Shown piece after piece: positions 21,425 to 32,301 of a stretch of DNA of 63,333 nt. A program made the translations under genes and the position numbers. Every line of letters begins with the position of its first letter. Position 1 is the stretch's first letter. The notes beneath the pieces were generated by a model. The model saw nothing but the letters and a program-made list of their open reading frames with translations. It searched no databases and was not told the DNA's origin. Source of the stretch: Pseudolabrys sp. (GTDB taxonomy: Bacteria > Pseudomonadota > Alphaproteobacteria > Rhizobiales > Xanthobacteraceae); contig JAICMO010000003.1 of the NCBI GenBank assembly GCA_025929185.1, positions 1 to 63,333 of the forward strand, read 5' to 3'.

Positions 21425-22765
21425 ATGACCGCATCTGCCTTCGAATCTGCCCTGACTGCGCGCACCGATGAAATGCTTGAGGCGTGCACGAAATGCGGCA
21501 AGTGCGTCGAAGTCTGTCCGGTCATCGGCCCGGCCGGCGTCAACGCCGAGCCTGAGCAGGTAATCTCCGGCATCCTCGACATCGTCCGCACAGGGAGCGG
21601 GCCGGAAGCGTCGCGGGCGTGGGCGAAAGGCTGCGTGCTGACCGGCGACTGCATTACCGCTTGCAATTACGGCGTCAACCCGCGTTTCCTGCTGGCAATG
21701 GCGCGCATGAAAATGGCGCAGGATGCGAACGAGCCGCGCGAGCGCCGCAAAAAGGGCGTCGAAAATTTTCGCCTTGTTGCCGATGGCTCGAACGTCCTGG
21801 CGCGCATGCAATTGAGCGCCGATGAACTGACCCGGCTCGGGCAAAAAGTGAGCCAGCGGCTTGAATCGGGTTCGACGGTCAAGCCGGGCGAGCGTCCCGA
21901 TTTTGTGTTTTATACCGGGTGCAATGTGCTGAAGACACCGCACATCGCGCTGACCGCGCTCGACATCATGGACACGCTCGGCGTCACGTACAAAGTCATG
22001 GGCGGACCGAGCCATTGCTGCGGGATCGTCCAGTTGCGCACGGGCGACGCGGAAGTGTCCGGCCGCGTTGCCACCAATTCGCTCGACAAGCTGGCGGAGG
22101 GAAAAACGGGCGTGATCTCGTGGTGCGCAAGCTGCCACGTCCAGTTTACCGAGAACACGCTGCCGACGATCGAGAAGGTGCGCGGCTCGCGGCCGTTCGA
22201 AATGACGCCGTTCATGCTGTTCCTCAAGACACGTTTCGACGATCTGCGGCCGCTGCTGCGCAAACCGGTGCCACTGAAAGTCGCGTTGCACAAACACCCC
22301 GGCATTAAGGGCGTGGTCGAAGCCGCTACCGAGCTCCTGCAAATGGTGCCGGGTGTCGAACTGATCGATTTGCACCAGCCGGCCGTCGGCTTGATGAGTA
22401 ACTTCCTCAACACCCTGCCGGAGTACAAGCGCGGGCTCTATCTGGCCGAGCTGGAAGCGGCAGAAAGGGCCGGCGTCGATGCCCTTGCTGCGATCTATCA
22501 TCCCGACCATCGCGACCTGTGCGCGCACGAGCGCGACTGGCCGTTCAAGATCGTTAACGTTCTCGACATCGTCGGCGAAAGCATGGGTCTGAGCCATGCG
22601 GACCATTTCAAGCGGCTCAAGATCATGCAGGATGCCGATGCGATCGTCGCCGATTGCAAGGATCTGATCGCTGCCAATGATGTCGATCCCGCCTTGGCGC
22701 GCGACATGGTCGTTAAGGCAATGCTGATCGACCAACCGGTGCCTCTCGGAAGGCCGGCCGCTTGA
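21425..22765 (+). CDS. (Fe-S)-binding oxidoreductase with CCG domains
   Basis: CTKCGKCVEVCP, CVLTGDCITACN; YTGCNVLKTP...GGPSHCCGIVQL, SWCASCHVQF. Confidence 0.9.
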   Translation: MTASAFESALTARTDEMLEACTKCGKCVEVCPVIGPAGVNAEPEQVISGILDIVRTGSGPEASRAWAKGCVLTGDCITACNYGVNPRFLLAMARMKMAQDANEPRERRKKGVENFRLVADGSNVLARMQLSADELTRLGQKVSQRLESGSTVKPGERPDFVFYTGCNVLKTPHIALTALDIMDTLGVTYKVMGGPSHCCGIVQLRTGDAEVSGRVATNSLDKLAEGKTGVISWCASCHVQFTENTLPTIEKVRGSRPFEMTPFMLFLKTRFDDLRPLLRKPVPLKVALHKHPGIKGVVEAATELLQMVPGVELIDLHQPAVGLMSNFLNTLPEYKRGLYLAELEAAERAGVDALAAIYHPDHRDLCAHERDWPFKIVNVLDIVGESMGLSHADHFKRLKIMQDADAIVADCKDLIAANDVDPALARDMVVKAMLIDQPVPLGRPAA

Positions 22766-23011
22766 CGGGCGAGAGCCGGCGGCCTATCTCAGCCGCCGAT
22801 GAAAATGACTTCCACCAGCCGCCGCTTGCTCCGCCGCCGTATGGTCACGGCACGGGAGCGCTCGCGCGCGTGAGAAGTCCCGTGCCGCCGGACCTAGATC
22901 CCGCGGCGCCTCTCTCCTTGCTGCTCTCCAAGTCCGGCGTTCCGAAGACCACTCGCTGCTGCGCGAGGCGATGAATTCCGGCGCTGTGCCGGCGTGAGGA
23001 AAGGGGCTGTC

Positions 23012-24070
23012 ATGGCCAACAGGGCAAGAGTCGGTGTCTTGGGCGCGTCGGGTTATACCGGCGCCGAACTGGTGCGGCTGCTGCTCCGCCATCCGCGCGC
23101 CGAGATTGCATTGCTGACGGCGGAACGTCGGGCCGGCCTGGAGATGCGGCAGGTGTTTCCGCAATTCGCGCCATTCGCGTTGCCGAAGCTCGTCTCCATC
23201 GACGACGTCGACTGGCTCGGCGCCAATCTCGATGTGATCTTCTGCGCGCTGCCGCATGCAACGACGCAAAAAGTCGTCTCGGCGATTTTCGGTGCAATAC
23301 CCGCGACGAAGGTTGTGGACCTGTCGGCCGACTTTCGGCTGGGGGATACGGCCGCTTACGCGAAATGGTATGGGCACGAACACCATGCGCCAGACCTGCA
23401 AAAGCAAGCGGTGTACGGACTCGTCGAAGTGCATCGGCGCGACATCAAAAATGCGCATCTCGTCGCCAATCCAGGCTGCTATACCACGACGGCGCAGTTG
23501 CCGCTTGTTCCGCTGATCAAAGCCAAGGCAATCGATCTCGACGAGATCGTGATCGACGCCAAGTCGGGCATGACCGGCGCGGGACGCGCAGTAAAAGAAT
23601 CGATGATCTTCTCCGAGGTCTCGGAGGGGTTTCACGCGTATGGCATAGGGCACCATCGACACATGGCAGAACTCGACCAGGAGTTTTCACTCGCCGCCGG
23701 CCGCGAGGTTACCGTGACCTTCACCCCGCATCTCGTCCCGATGAATCGGGGAATCCTGGCGACCATCTACGTTCGGGGAAAGCGCGGCCGCACGGCCGAA
23801 GATCTTCACGCGATACTTTTAAAGTCCTACGCGAAGGAGCCGTTCGTGCACGTGCTGCCGTTCGGGGAAACCCCGCAGACGCGCCATGTGCGGGGCTCCA
23901 ACATGACGTTTATCGGCGTTGCCAAAGATCGGATCGAGGGCCGCGCCATCGTGGTCTCGGCGCTCGATAATCTGGTGAAGGGCGCCTCCGGCCAGGCGAT
24001 CCAAAACATGAACCTGATGCTTGGGCTTCCGGAGGCGATGGGCCTCGAGCAGGTGGCGCTGTTTCCGTGA
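23012..24070 (+). CDS. argC: N-acetyl-gamma-glutamyl-phosphate reductase
   Basis: GASGYTGAELVRLLLRHP, VANPGCYTTTAQLPL, SGMTGAGR. Confidence 0.96.
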   Translation: MANRARVGVLGASGYTGAELVRLLLRHPRAEIALLTAERRAGLEMRQVFPQFAPFALPKLVSIDDVDWLGANLDVIFCALPHATTQKVVSAIFGAIPATKVVDLSADFRLGDTAAYAKWYGHEHHAPDLQKQAVYGLVEVHRRDIKNAHLVANPGCYTTTAQLPLVPLIKAKAIDLDEIVIDAKSGMTGAGRAVKESMIFSEVSEGFHAYGIGHHRHMAELDQEFSLAAGREVTVTFTPHLVPMNRGILATIYVRGKRGRTAEDLHAILLKSYAKEPFVHVLPFGETPQTRHVRGSNMTFIGVAKDRIEGRAIVVSALDNLVKGASGQAIQNMNLMLGLPEAMGLEQVALFP

Positions 24071-24092
24071 GGCACTCTCCGGAATATTCTCT

Positions 24093-24127
24093 GTCATTCC
24101 GGGGCGGTCGCTGCTTCCCGGAATGAC
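24093..24127. terminator. perfect 11-bp inverted repeat downstream of argC
   Basis: GTCATTCCGGG ... CCCGGAATGAC, 13 nt loop; no U-tract. Confidence 0.4.
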
Positions 24128-24138
24128 TGGGGAAGACA

Positions 24139-25761
24139 ATGTTCGACGTCAGCAATCAGCCGCCGCCGCTTGAGCCGTATAATGTTTTTACGAGCGACGC
24201 CGCGCTGCGCGAAGCGGTCAGGCGCGAGCGCGCGAATTGGGCTGACGCCAACTTAAGCGCGCTCGGTGCGACGCTGGGCAAGCCGGAGACCATCAAGGCC
24301 GGTTTTGATGCCAACAAATATCCGCCGGTTCTGAAAACGCTCGATCGCTACGGCCATCGGCTCGACGAAGTGGAATTCCATCCCGCCTGGCACGCGCTGA
24401 TGACGATCGCGCTCGAAGCGGGTCTGCATTCGAGCCCCTGGGCAGAGCCGAAACCGGGTGCGCACGTCGCGCGCGCGGCGGGCACCTACCTGCTCAATCA
24501 GATCGAAAGCGGCGTTTATTGCCCGCTCGCGATGACCTACGGCTCGGTGCCGACGCTACGGCACGCGCCGGCAATCGCCGCCGAATGGCTGCCGCGCGTC
24601 TTTTCGCGCCGCTACGATCCGCGCTTCCGGCCGGCCAAGGACAAAACGTCGGCGCTGTTCGGCATGGGCATGACCGAAAACCAGGGCGGCTCCGACTTGC
24701 GCACCAACACGACGCGGGCCGAGCCGACATCCGACGGCAGCTTTCGTCTTACCGGGCACAAGTGGTTCATGTCGGCGCCGATGTGCGACGCTTTCCTCGT
24801 GCTGGCGCAGGCGCCGAAAGGCTTGAGCTGTTTTCTGCTGCCGCGCTGGACGCCGGACGGCGAACGCAACGCGATTCAGATTATCCGGCTCAAGGATAAG
24901 CTCGGCAACCGTTCGAACGCGTCGAGCGAGGTGGAGTTCTTCGGCGCCTACGCGCAACTCGTCGGGGAGGAGGGGCGCGGCATTCCGACCATCATCGAGA
25001 TGGGCAATTACACGCGGCTTGACTGCGCCATCGGCTCATCGAGCCTGATGCGCGCGGCGGTGGCGCAGGCGATCCATCATGCAAGGCATCGCATCGCGTT
25101 CCAGAAGCATCTTGTCGATCAGCCGCTGATGACTAACGTGCTTGCCGATGTGGCGCTCGAATCGGAAGCGGCGCTGGCGCTGACGATGCGGCTCGCGCGC
25201 GCCTATGACGAGAGCGACGAAGCATCCATCGTCTTCCGTCGCGTGGTGACGCCTGCGGCCAAGTTCTGGATTTGCAAGCGCGCGGCGGCGTTCTCGCAAG
25301 AGGCGATGGAGGTCCTGGGCGGCTCCGGCTACATCGAGGAATGCGTGATGCCGCGCATCTATCGCGAGGCGCCGGTCAATTCGATCTGGGAAGGCTCCGC
25401 CAACATCATGTGTCTCGACGTGCTGCGCGCCATCGAGCGCACGCCGTCGGCGGTCGACGTATTGGTGGCGGAGGTGAGCGCGGCCGGCGCCGGCCATTCG
25501 GGCTTGAAAGCGTTTACGGCGAGCCTGCAGAAGCGTTTGACGACTCGCGACCGCGCCGATGAATCACAGGCACGCTCTTTCGCGCGGGACCTGGTGCTCG
25601 CCTTGCAAGCGGCCCTGCTGATCGAGCATGCGCCGGCGGCGGTCGCCGACGCCTTCTGCGCATCGCGGTTGGCAGACAATCGCGGCGGCGCGTTCGGCAT
25701 GTTGCCGCGCGGTGCCGACATGCAGGCGATCGTCGTCCGCGCCGCGCCTCAATCGGTCTAA
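24139..25761 (+). CDS. acyl-CoA dehydrogenase family protein (AidB-like)
   Basis: 540 aa; GMGMTENQGGSDLRTNTTRA, EVLGGSGYIEECVMPRIYREAPVNSIWEGSANIMCLDVLRA. Confidence 0.9.
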   Translation: MFDVSNQPPPLEPYNVFTSDAALREAVRRERANWADANLSALGATLGKPETIKAGFDANKYPPVLKTLDRYGHRLDEVEFHPAWHALMTIALEAGLHSSPWAEPKPGAHVARAAGTYLLNQIESGVYCPLAMTYGSVPTLRHAPAIAAEWLPRVFSRRYDPRFRPAKDKTSALFGMGMTENQGGSDLRTNTTRAEPTSDGSFRLTGHKWFMSAPMCDAFLVLAQAPKGLSCFLLPRWTPDGERNAIQIIRLKDKLGNRSNASSEVEFFGAYAQLVGEEGRGIPTIIEMGNYTRLDCAIGSSSLMRAAVAQAIHHARHRIAFQKHLVDQPLMTNVLADVALESEAALALTMRLARAYDESDEASIVFRRVVTPAAKFWICKRAAAFSQEAMEVLGGSGYIEECVMPRIYREAPVNSIWEGSANIMCLDVLRAIERTPSAVDVLVAEVSAAGAGHSGLKAFTASLQKRLTTRDRADESQARSFARDLVLALQAALLIEHAPAAVADAFCASRLADNRGGAFGMLPRGADMQAIVVRAAPQSV

Positions 25762-26156
25762 AGCGCTCCGAAAATCGCCAATGCGAGCCAGACCTGTGCC
25801 GCAAACCCGACTGCAAAGGCGAGGGTGCGGAACACCGGAATGCCGAGCGTATAGACGATGACGTGCGCAACGCGCGCCCAAAAGTAAACGGCGCATGCCG
25901 TCACCGTGCCGGCGGTCGAATGGCCCATCGAATCGAGGATCAGTACCAGGCTGGCAAAGATGACCAGGTTCTCGACCGCGTTCGTGTGGGCGAAATAGAG
26001 GCGTTGTGCCCATGCGGATTGCGGCTTGTCGCCGCGCGAGGGATTGGCCATCGCGCCCATCAGCCCGCGCACGGCGATGCGGTCGAGAATGTAGGGCACC
26101 CACATCAGGCCGGTCAGGATTACGGTGAGCGTCAGCCACAAAAGCTCTCTGGACAT
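25758..26156 (-). CDS. MAPEG family membrane protein
   Basis: 132 aa, four TM segments; NAVENLVIFASLVL, RVAHVIVYTLGIPVFRTLAF. Confidence 0.88.
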   Translation of the reverse strand: MSRELLWLTLTVILTGLMWVPYILDRIAVRGLMGAMANPSRGDKPQSAWAQRLYFAHTNAVENLVIFASLVLILDSMGHSTAGTVTACAVYFWARVAHVIVYTLGIPVFRTLAFAVGFAAQVWLALAIFGAL

Positions 26157-26184
26157 CGCATCCCCCTAACTGCGCAGGTTTGCG

Positions 26185-27990
26185 CTAGTCCCGAACTTTA
26201 ACATAAGAGCCGGGGGCGTCCTCGATGGGTTTCAGTTTTCCGCCGCCGACTTTTCGGGCAGCCACCATCTTGCGGTCGTGCGACTTGATCCAGCCGACCC
26301 AATCCGGCCACCACGAGCCGGGATGAGCCGTTGCGCGGGCGAGCCATTTCTCGAGATCGCCGCCTGCCAGGTTCGTCGCGGTCCAGTATTGGTATTTCTT
26401 CTTCGCGGGCGGGTTGACCACGCCGGCGATATGGCCGGAGCCCGCGAGCACGAATTTCACCGGCCCGCCGAAATATTTCGACCCTTTCAGTACGGATTTT
26501 GCGGGCGCGATATGGTCCTCGCGCGTGGCGAGATTGTAAATCGGGACCTTGATCTTGCCGACGTCGAGCGTGACGCCACCGATCTTCATTTTGCCGTTGG
26601 CGAGATTGTTATGGAGATAGCAATTCCGCAAATAGAAGGAGTGATTGGCTGCCGGCATGCGCGTGGCGTCCGAATTCCAATAAAGGATGTCGAACGGCAC
26701 CGGTTTTTTCCCGCGTATGTAGTTGTTGACGACGTAGGGCCAGATGAGATCGTTCGAGCGCAAAAGATTGAAAGCGGTCGCCATGCGTGACGCTTCCAGG
26801 TAGCCCTGCCGCTTCATGTGAGCTTCGAGCGACCTGATCCGCTCCTCGTCAACGAATATCTTGAGGTCGCCGGCGTGTGCGAAATCCACCTGCGCCGTAA
26901 AGAACGTTGCCGATACGGCACGGCTCTGCCTCTTTGCGGCAAGATAGGCGAGCGCAATCGCAAGCAACGTTCCGCCGACGCAATAGCCGACCGCATGCAC
27001 CTTGTGTTCGCCGGTTGCCTTTTCGACCACGTCGAGCGCGGTGAGAATTCCCTCCCGCATATATTCCTCGAAGCTTTTTTCGGCGAGTTTCGCATCCGGA
27101 TTGACCCAGGAGATCACGAAGACAGTGAGGCCGTTGTCGACGGCCCATTTTATGAAGGATTTATCCGGCGTCAGGTCGAGGATGTAGAACTTGTTGATCC
27201 ATGGCGGCACGATCAGTAGCGGATATTTGTGCACTTTGTTGGTGGCCGGTTGGTATTGAATGAGCTGCATCAATTCGTTCTGATAAATCACTTTGCCGGG
27301 CGTGGTTGCGAGATTGCGGCCGACCTCGAAAACGGAGGGATCTGACTGGCGAATCTTGAGATTGCCTTTTCCGGCGGCGATGTCCTCGGTCAGCATGCTC
27401 ATGCCGCGCACGAGATTGCCGGCATTCGAGGCAAACGTCTCGCGCAGCAACTCCGGATTGGTCAGTACGAAGTTGGACGGGGAAATCGCATTGGTGATCT
27501 GCCTGATATAGAACTCTGCCTTTTGCCGCACGTGCGGATCGATTCCCGCGGCATCGCGCACCAGCCGATCCGCCCAATCCGACGTGAGCAGGTAGAGCTG
27601 CTTTAAAAAATCGAAGAACTGGTTCGAGGACCATTCCGGGTCGTCAAAGCGCTTGTCTTTGGGATCCGGTGCAGCCGCCGGCGGAGCCGCTTCGCCGGCC
27701 ATGCGCTTGACCATCCCCGCCCATAGATCGAGATAGGCGCGACCGAGGCTTGTCTGTAGTTCGACCGTCCGTTGCGGGTCGGAAAGCCAATATTCCGCAA
27801 CTTGACCGATGGTCTTGACGATATCGGCAACATCCTCGGTCATGCTGCCGTCAAGCTGTCCCTGTTCGCGCGGCTTGAGATACGCAGCCAGGGCCTTACC
27901 GCCTTCTTCGACCAGGCGCGCGATGTTACGCGCAAACGTCTCAATGTCGACGTCGCCAACTTTGGCCGGTTCGGTCGTCCGCTTGTCCAT
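26185..27990 (-). CDS. phaC: class I poly(3-hydroxyalkanoate) synthase
   Basis: [19 protein letters not shown] (lipase-like box with Cys), [33 protein letters not shown]. Confidence 0.95.
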   Translation of the reverse strand: MDKRTTEPAKVGDVDIETFARNIARLVEEGGKALAAYLKPREQGQLDGSMTEDVADIVKTIGQVAEYWLSDPQRTVELQTSLGRAYLDLWAGMVKRMAGEAAPPAAAPDPKDKRFDDPEWSSNQFFDFLKQLYLLTSDWADRLVRDAAGIDPHVRQKAEFYIRQITNAISPSNFVLTNPELLRETFASNAGNLVRGMSMLTEDIAAGKGNLKIRQSDPSVFEVGRNLATTPGKVIYQNELMQLIQYQPATNKVHKYPLLIVPPWINKFYILDLTPDKSFIKWAVDNGLTVFVISWVNPDAKLAEKSFEEYMREGILTALDVVEKATGEHKVHAVGYCVGGTLLAIALAYLAAKRQSRAVSATFFTAQVDFAHAGDLKIFVDEERIRSLEAHMKRQGYLEASRMATAFNLLRSNDLIWPYVVNNYIRGKKPVPFDILYWNSDATRMPAANHSFYLRNCYLHNNLANGKMKIGGVTLDVGKIKVPIYNLATREDHIAPAKSVLKGSKYFGGPVKFVLAGSGHIAGVVNPPAKKKYQYWTATNLAGGDLEKWLARATAHPGSWWPDWVGWIKSHDRKMVAARKVGGGKLKPIEDAPGSYVKVRD

Positions 27991-28178
27991 ACGCAGTCGG
28001 TCCCCTCTGGCAGAAATGGCCCGGGGCGGCCACTCCTGCAAGTCGCGTTCGAGACCGTGGTTTCGCCTATGAAAACGTTCCGCTTTCGCCACCTTGCTCC
28101 CGACACATTAGGGGCCTACCCGGCCTCTGATATAATTCATTGAGTCTTCAGCGGTTTCGCGTCCGAGAAGGGCTTTTA

Positions 28179-28544
28179 ATGCATTCGCGGGGACATTGGG
28201 CCGGGATGGCGGGGGTATTCATTGCGGTCTGCCTGCTTGTTGGCTGCACGGCAGCGGCTATCGAAAACAACCTGCCGTCTTCCGTCGCCTTGCCGCCCGA
28301 TGCACCGGCAAGACCTGCGACGCCCTACGAGTACCCCGCCGTTCATGACATGCCTCCGCCGCGTTCCGGCAAGCCTCTGACCGAGGACGAGCAAATCAGG
28401 CTACAGAAAGAACTCACGAATCTGCGCGAGAAGCAGGAAAGCCTTAACGCCCAGGCTGCCAAGCCCAAGCCGTCCGCAAAGCGGAAAAAGAAGCCGTCTC
28501 CTTTGGCGACGGGCCAAAGCGATGGCGCAAAGAGTAACCCGTGA
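28179..28544 (+). CDS. hypothetical lipoprotein
   Basis: VFIAVCLLVGC lipobox; Pro/Lys-rich C-terminus. Confidence 0.75.
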   Translation: MHSRGHWAGMAGVFIAVCLLVGCTAAAIENNLPSSVALPPDAPARPATPYEYPAVHDMPPPRSGKPLTEDEQIRLQKELTNLREKQESLNAQAAKPKPSAKRKKKPSPLATGQSDGAKSNP

Positions 28545-28629
28545 TAAAAGCCGGGCAGGCAATGTCCGCCAGATGGAAGGCGGCCTGCGCCAAGCGCAGG
28601 CAGGACACCAATGATCAAGGGTTGAGCCC

Positions 28630-29847
28630 ATGGACGACTTTCACCGCATCCGCCGTTTGCCACCCTACGTTTTCGAAGAGGTAAACCAAGCCAAGGCCCG
28701 CGCGCGGAATGCGGGTGCCGACATTATCGACCTCGGCATGGGCAATCCGGATCTGCCGGCGCCGGCCCACGTCATCGAGAAGATGAAGGAGACATTGGGA
28801 AAGCCGCGTACGGACCGTTATTCCGCATCGCGTGGAATTCCGGGGCTGCGTCGCGCGCAAGCGGCGTACTACGGTCGCCGCTTCGGCGTGAAACTCAATC
28901 CCGAAACGCAAATCGTCGCGACCCTCGGCTCCAAAGAGGGCTTTGCCAACGTGGCGCAGGCGATCACCGCGCCCGGCGACGTGGTGCTCGTTCCCAATCC
29001 GAGTTATCCCATTCACGCGTTCGGGTTTCTGATGGCGGGCGGTACGATCCGCTCCGTCCCGTCCGAGCCGACGCCGAATTTTTTCCACACGCTCGAGCGC
29101 GCGATCATCCACTCGATCCCGAAGCCGATCGCGGTAGTCGTCTGCTATCCGGCGAACCCGACGGCGTACGTCGCAAGCCTCGACTTTTATAAAGACCTTG
29201 TTGTCTTCGCCAAGAAGTACAGCATCTTTGTCCTTTCCGATCTCGCGTACGCGGAGGTTTACTTCGAGGGCAATCCGCCGCCGTCGTTGCTACAGGTGTC
29301 GGGTGCCATGGACATCGCCGTGGAGTTCACGTCGCTGTCGAAAACTTTTTCGATGCCGGGATGGCGCATGGGCTTCGCGGTCGGCAATGAGCGGATCATC
29401 GCGGCGCTCGCGCGTGTCAAATCCTATCTCGACTATGGCGCGTTCACGCCGGTGCAGGTCGCCGCGACAGCCGCGCTCAATGGACCGGAGGATTGCATCC
29501 AGGAAATGCGCGAAACCTACAAGCGTCGTCGCGACGTGCTGGTCGAAAGCTTCGGCCGTGCCGGCTGGCACGTGCCAAGCCCGCGCGCCTCGATGTTCGC
29601 CTGGGCGCCGATTCCGGATCCGTTCAAAAGCCTCGGCAGCATCGAATTCTCGACGCTTCTCGTCGAGAAGGCGGAGCTCGCGGTTTCTCCTGGGATCGGA
29701 TTCGGCGAATACGGCGAAGGCTACGTACGCATCGCGTTGGTGGAGAACGAACAGCGCATTCGGCAGGCAGCGCGCAACGTCCGCCGCTTTCTTGAAAGCG
29801 GTGCGGAAAAGTTGCACAACGTCGTTCCCCTCGCTACGCGGCGCTAG
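28630..29847 (+). CDS. aminotransferase class I/II (AlaC-like alanine transaminase)
   Basis: DLGMGNPDLPAPAHVIEKM, PNPSYPIHAFGF, SLSKTFSMPGWRMGFAVGN. Confidence 0.92.
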   Translation: MDDFHRIRRLPPYVFEEVNQAKARARNAGADIIDLGMGNPDLPAPAHVIEKMKETLGKPRTDRYSASRGIPGLRRAQAAYYGRRFGVKLNPETQIVATLGSKEGFANVAQAITAPGDVVLVPNPSYPIHAFGFLMAGGTIRSVPSEPTPNFFHTLERAIIHSIPKPIAVVVCYPANPTAYVASLDFYKDLVVFAKKYSIFVLSDLAYAEVYFEGNPPPSLLQVSGAMDIAVEFTSLSKTFSMPGWRMGFAVGNERIIAALARVKSYLDYGAFTPVQVAATAALNGPEDCIQEMRETYKRRRDVLVESFGRAGWHVPSPRASMFAWAPIPDPFKSLGSIEFSTLLVEKAELAVSPGIGFGEYGEGYVRIALVENEQRIRQAARNVRRFLESGAEKLHNVVPLATRR

Positions 29848-29924
29848 GGCCTTGAGTTTCATCCGCTTTTGCGGCGGGGCTATTATTCATTCGTGCCGAT
29901 ACAAAGGTAACGCATTAATTTTTC

Positions 29925-31253
29925 ATGACGAATGAATCTCAGCCGCTGAAATTGGGCATCGCCGGATTGGGCACGGTCGGGTCCGCGTTGGTGTCCCAGC
30001 TAATCGATCAGCGCGATGCTCTCGCCGCGCGCTGCGGACGCGCAATTGAGGTCGTTGCGGTGTGTGCCCGCTCGCGCAGGAAGAATCGCGGGCTCGATCT
30101 AAGAAAAACCAAATGGTTTTCCGATCCGGTCGCGCTCGCGCGTGAATCCGATACCGACGTTTTTGTGGAGCTGATCGGCGGAGCGGGCAATCCGGCGAAG
30201 GCGGCGGTCGAAGCGGCGCTTTCGTCCGGCAAGTCGGTCGTTACCGCAAACAAAGCGCTGCTCGCGAAACACGGATTGGCGCTTGCTGCGCTGGCCGAAC
30301 GGAATAAGGCGGCGTTGAATTTCGAGGCGGCGGTAGGCGGCGCTATTCCGATCGTCAAAACGCTTCGCGAAGGACTCGCTGGAAATGCAATCGATCGCAT
30401 CTACGGCATTCTGAACGGCACCTGCAATTACGTCCTTACGAGGATGGAGCAGGAGAAGATGAGCTTCGCGGATTCTCTCAAGGAGGCGCAGCGTCTCGGC
30501 TACGCCGAGGCCGATCCGAGTTTCGATGTTGAAGGTCACGATACCGCGCAGAAGCTCGCAATTCTTGCAAGCCTCGCGTTCGGCACTCGCGTCGACCAGA
30601 GCGCCGTTTACGTCGAAGGCATTTCGTCAATCACGCCGGCTGATCTTTCTGCTGCCGACGAGCTTGGCTATCGCGTGAAGCTGCTGGGCGTCGCAGTGCG
30701 CACTCAAAAAGGCATCGAGCAGCGCGTCCACCCGACGATGGTGCGCAAGGATGCGGCTATCGCGCAGGTGATGGGCGTCACGAATGCGGTCACGATTGAT
30801 CCCGCCGGGATTAATCCACTTACCCTGGTCGGCCCCGGCGCGGGTGGAATGGCGACCGCGTCCGCGGTTTTGTCGGACATCGGCGACATCGCGCGCCATG
30901 GCGGCGCACAGACTGCTCCCTTCGGCCGTCCGGTCGCCGCCCTTGCGGAAGTGCGCAAAGCGCCGATGCAGCGCCACGAGGGCGGCTACTACATCCGACT
31001 CCTCGCGCGCGACAAGCCGGGAACCGCGGCCACCATCGCCAAACGCCTCGCGCAGCACGATATTTCGATGGAATCGATCGTCCAGCGGCACGGCAAAGAG
31101 GCGAGCGCGCAAGAAAGATCGAACGGTGCCGTGCCCGTCATTCTTATCACCTATGCCACCACCGAAGACGCCGTGCGCAAAGCTCTTGCGGCGGTAGGCG
31201 GCGATAAGGTGATCTCGGGGCAGCCGCAGGTGATCCGGATCGAAAAGAACTGA
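29925..31253 (+). CDS. hom: homoserine dehydrogenase
   Basis: GLGTVGSALVSQL, VTANKALLAKHG, GILNGTCNYVLTRM, C-terminal ACT domain. Confidence 0.96.
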   Translation: MTNESQPLKLGIAGLGTVGSALVSQLIDQRDALAARCGRAIEVVAVCARSRRKNRGLDLRKTKWFSDPVALARESDTDVFVELIGGAGNPAKAAVEAALSSGKSVVTANKALLAKHGLALAALAERNKAALNFEAAVGGAIPIVKTLREGLAGNAIDRIYGILNGTCNYVLTRMEQEKMSFADSLKEAQRLGYAEADPSFDVEGHDTAQKLAILASLAFGTRVDQSAVYVEGISSITPADLSAADELGYRVKLLGVAVRTQKGIEQRVHPTMVRKDAAIAQVMGVTNAVTIDPAGINPLTLVGPGAGGMATASAVLSDIGDIARHGGAQTAPFGRPVAALAEVRKAPMQRHEGGYYIRLLARDKPGTAATIAKRLAQHDISMESIVQRHGKEASAQERSNGAVPVILITYATTEDAVRKALAAVGGDKVISGQPQVIRIEKN

Positions 31254-31291
31254 TCCGCGGGCGGCGAGTTAAGGAGCAGGGAAAATACGAC

Positions 31292-32287
31292 ATGGCCTCG
31301 CCGATCACGGTTCAGCCCAATCTGCTGCTGGAACGCATTTTGACCATCGAGATCGTCCGTGTGACCGAACGCGCGGCGGTGTCGGCGGCGCGGCTGCGTG
31401 GGCGCGGCCAGGAAAAAGCTGCGGATCAGGCGGCGGTTGATGCGATGCGCCGCGAACTCAACAAACTGCCGATTGACGGCACGGTGGTCATCGGCGAGGG
31501 CGAGCTCGACGAGGCGCCGATGCTGTTCATCGGCGAGCAGGTCGGCAACAAATCCGGCCCGAAGGTCGATATCGCCGTCGATCCGCTCGAGGGCACGACG
31601 CTCTGCGCGAAGAACATGCCCGGCTCGATTGCCACTCTCGCGATGGCGGAAGAGGGCACGCTGCTGCATGCGCCCGATGTTTACATGGACAAGATCGCCA
31701 TCGGCCCCGGCTATCCAAAAGGCACGATCGATCTCGATGCGCCGCCGGAACAAAATATCTTAAATCTCGCGCGCGCAAAGGGCGTGAAACCGGATGGCAT
31801 CACCGCAATTTTGCTCGATCGGCCCCGCCACGCGGATACCATCGCAGCGGTGCGCAAGACCGGCGCATCTGTAACGCTGATTACGGACGGAGATGTTGCC
31901 GGCGTCATTCACTGCGCCGAGCCGAAGACCGGCATCGACATCTATCTTGGCATTGGAGGCGCGCCGGAAGGCGTCCTAGCGGCGGCCGCGCTGCGCTGTA
32001 TCGGCGGGCAGATGCAGTGCCGCCTTGTTCTCGATACCGACGAGCGCCGTGAGCGCGCGGAGAAAATGGGCATCAAGGACCCGAGAAAGAAGTATGAGAT
32101 CGAGGACATGGTGCGCGGCGATTGCCTGTTCGCCGCAACCGGCGTTACCGACGGCCCGATGCTCAGCGGGGTGAAGTTTGCGAAGGGCGTGATCGAAACC
32201 GAGACCGTGGTGATGCGCTCGGTTACCGGCACCGTCCGGCGCGTGCAGGCCGAACATAGGCAATTCGATAAATTTCATCTCGACTGA
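31292..32287 (+). CDS. glpX: class II fructose-1,6-bisphosphatase
   Basis: VVIGEGELDEAPMLFIGE, AVDPLEGTTLCA, GIGGAPEGVLAAAALRCIGGQMQ. Confidence 0.96.
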   Translation: MASPITVQPNLLLERILTIEIVRVTERAAVSAARLRGRGQEKAADQAAVDAMRRELNKLPIDGTVVIGEGELDEAPMLFIGEQVGNKSGPKVDIAVDPLEGTTLCAKNMPGSIATLAMAEEGTLLHAPDVYMDKIAIGPGYPKGTIDLDAPPEQNILNLARAKGVKPDGITAILLDRPRHADTIAAVRKTGASVTLITDGDVAGVIHCAEPKTGIDIYLGIGGAPEGVLAAAALRCIGGQMQCRLVLDTDERRERAEKMGIKDPRKKYEIEDMVRGDCLFAATGVTDGPMLSGVKFAKGVIETETVVMRSVTGTVRRVQAEHRQFDKFHLD

Positions 32288-32301
32288 ACACGCCGCCTGT
32301 T

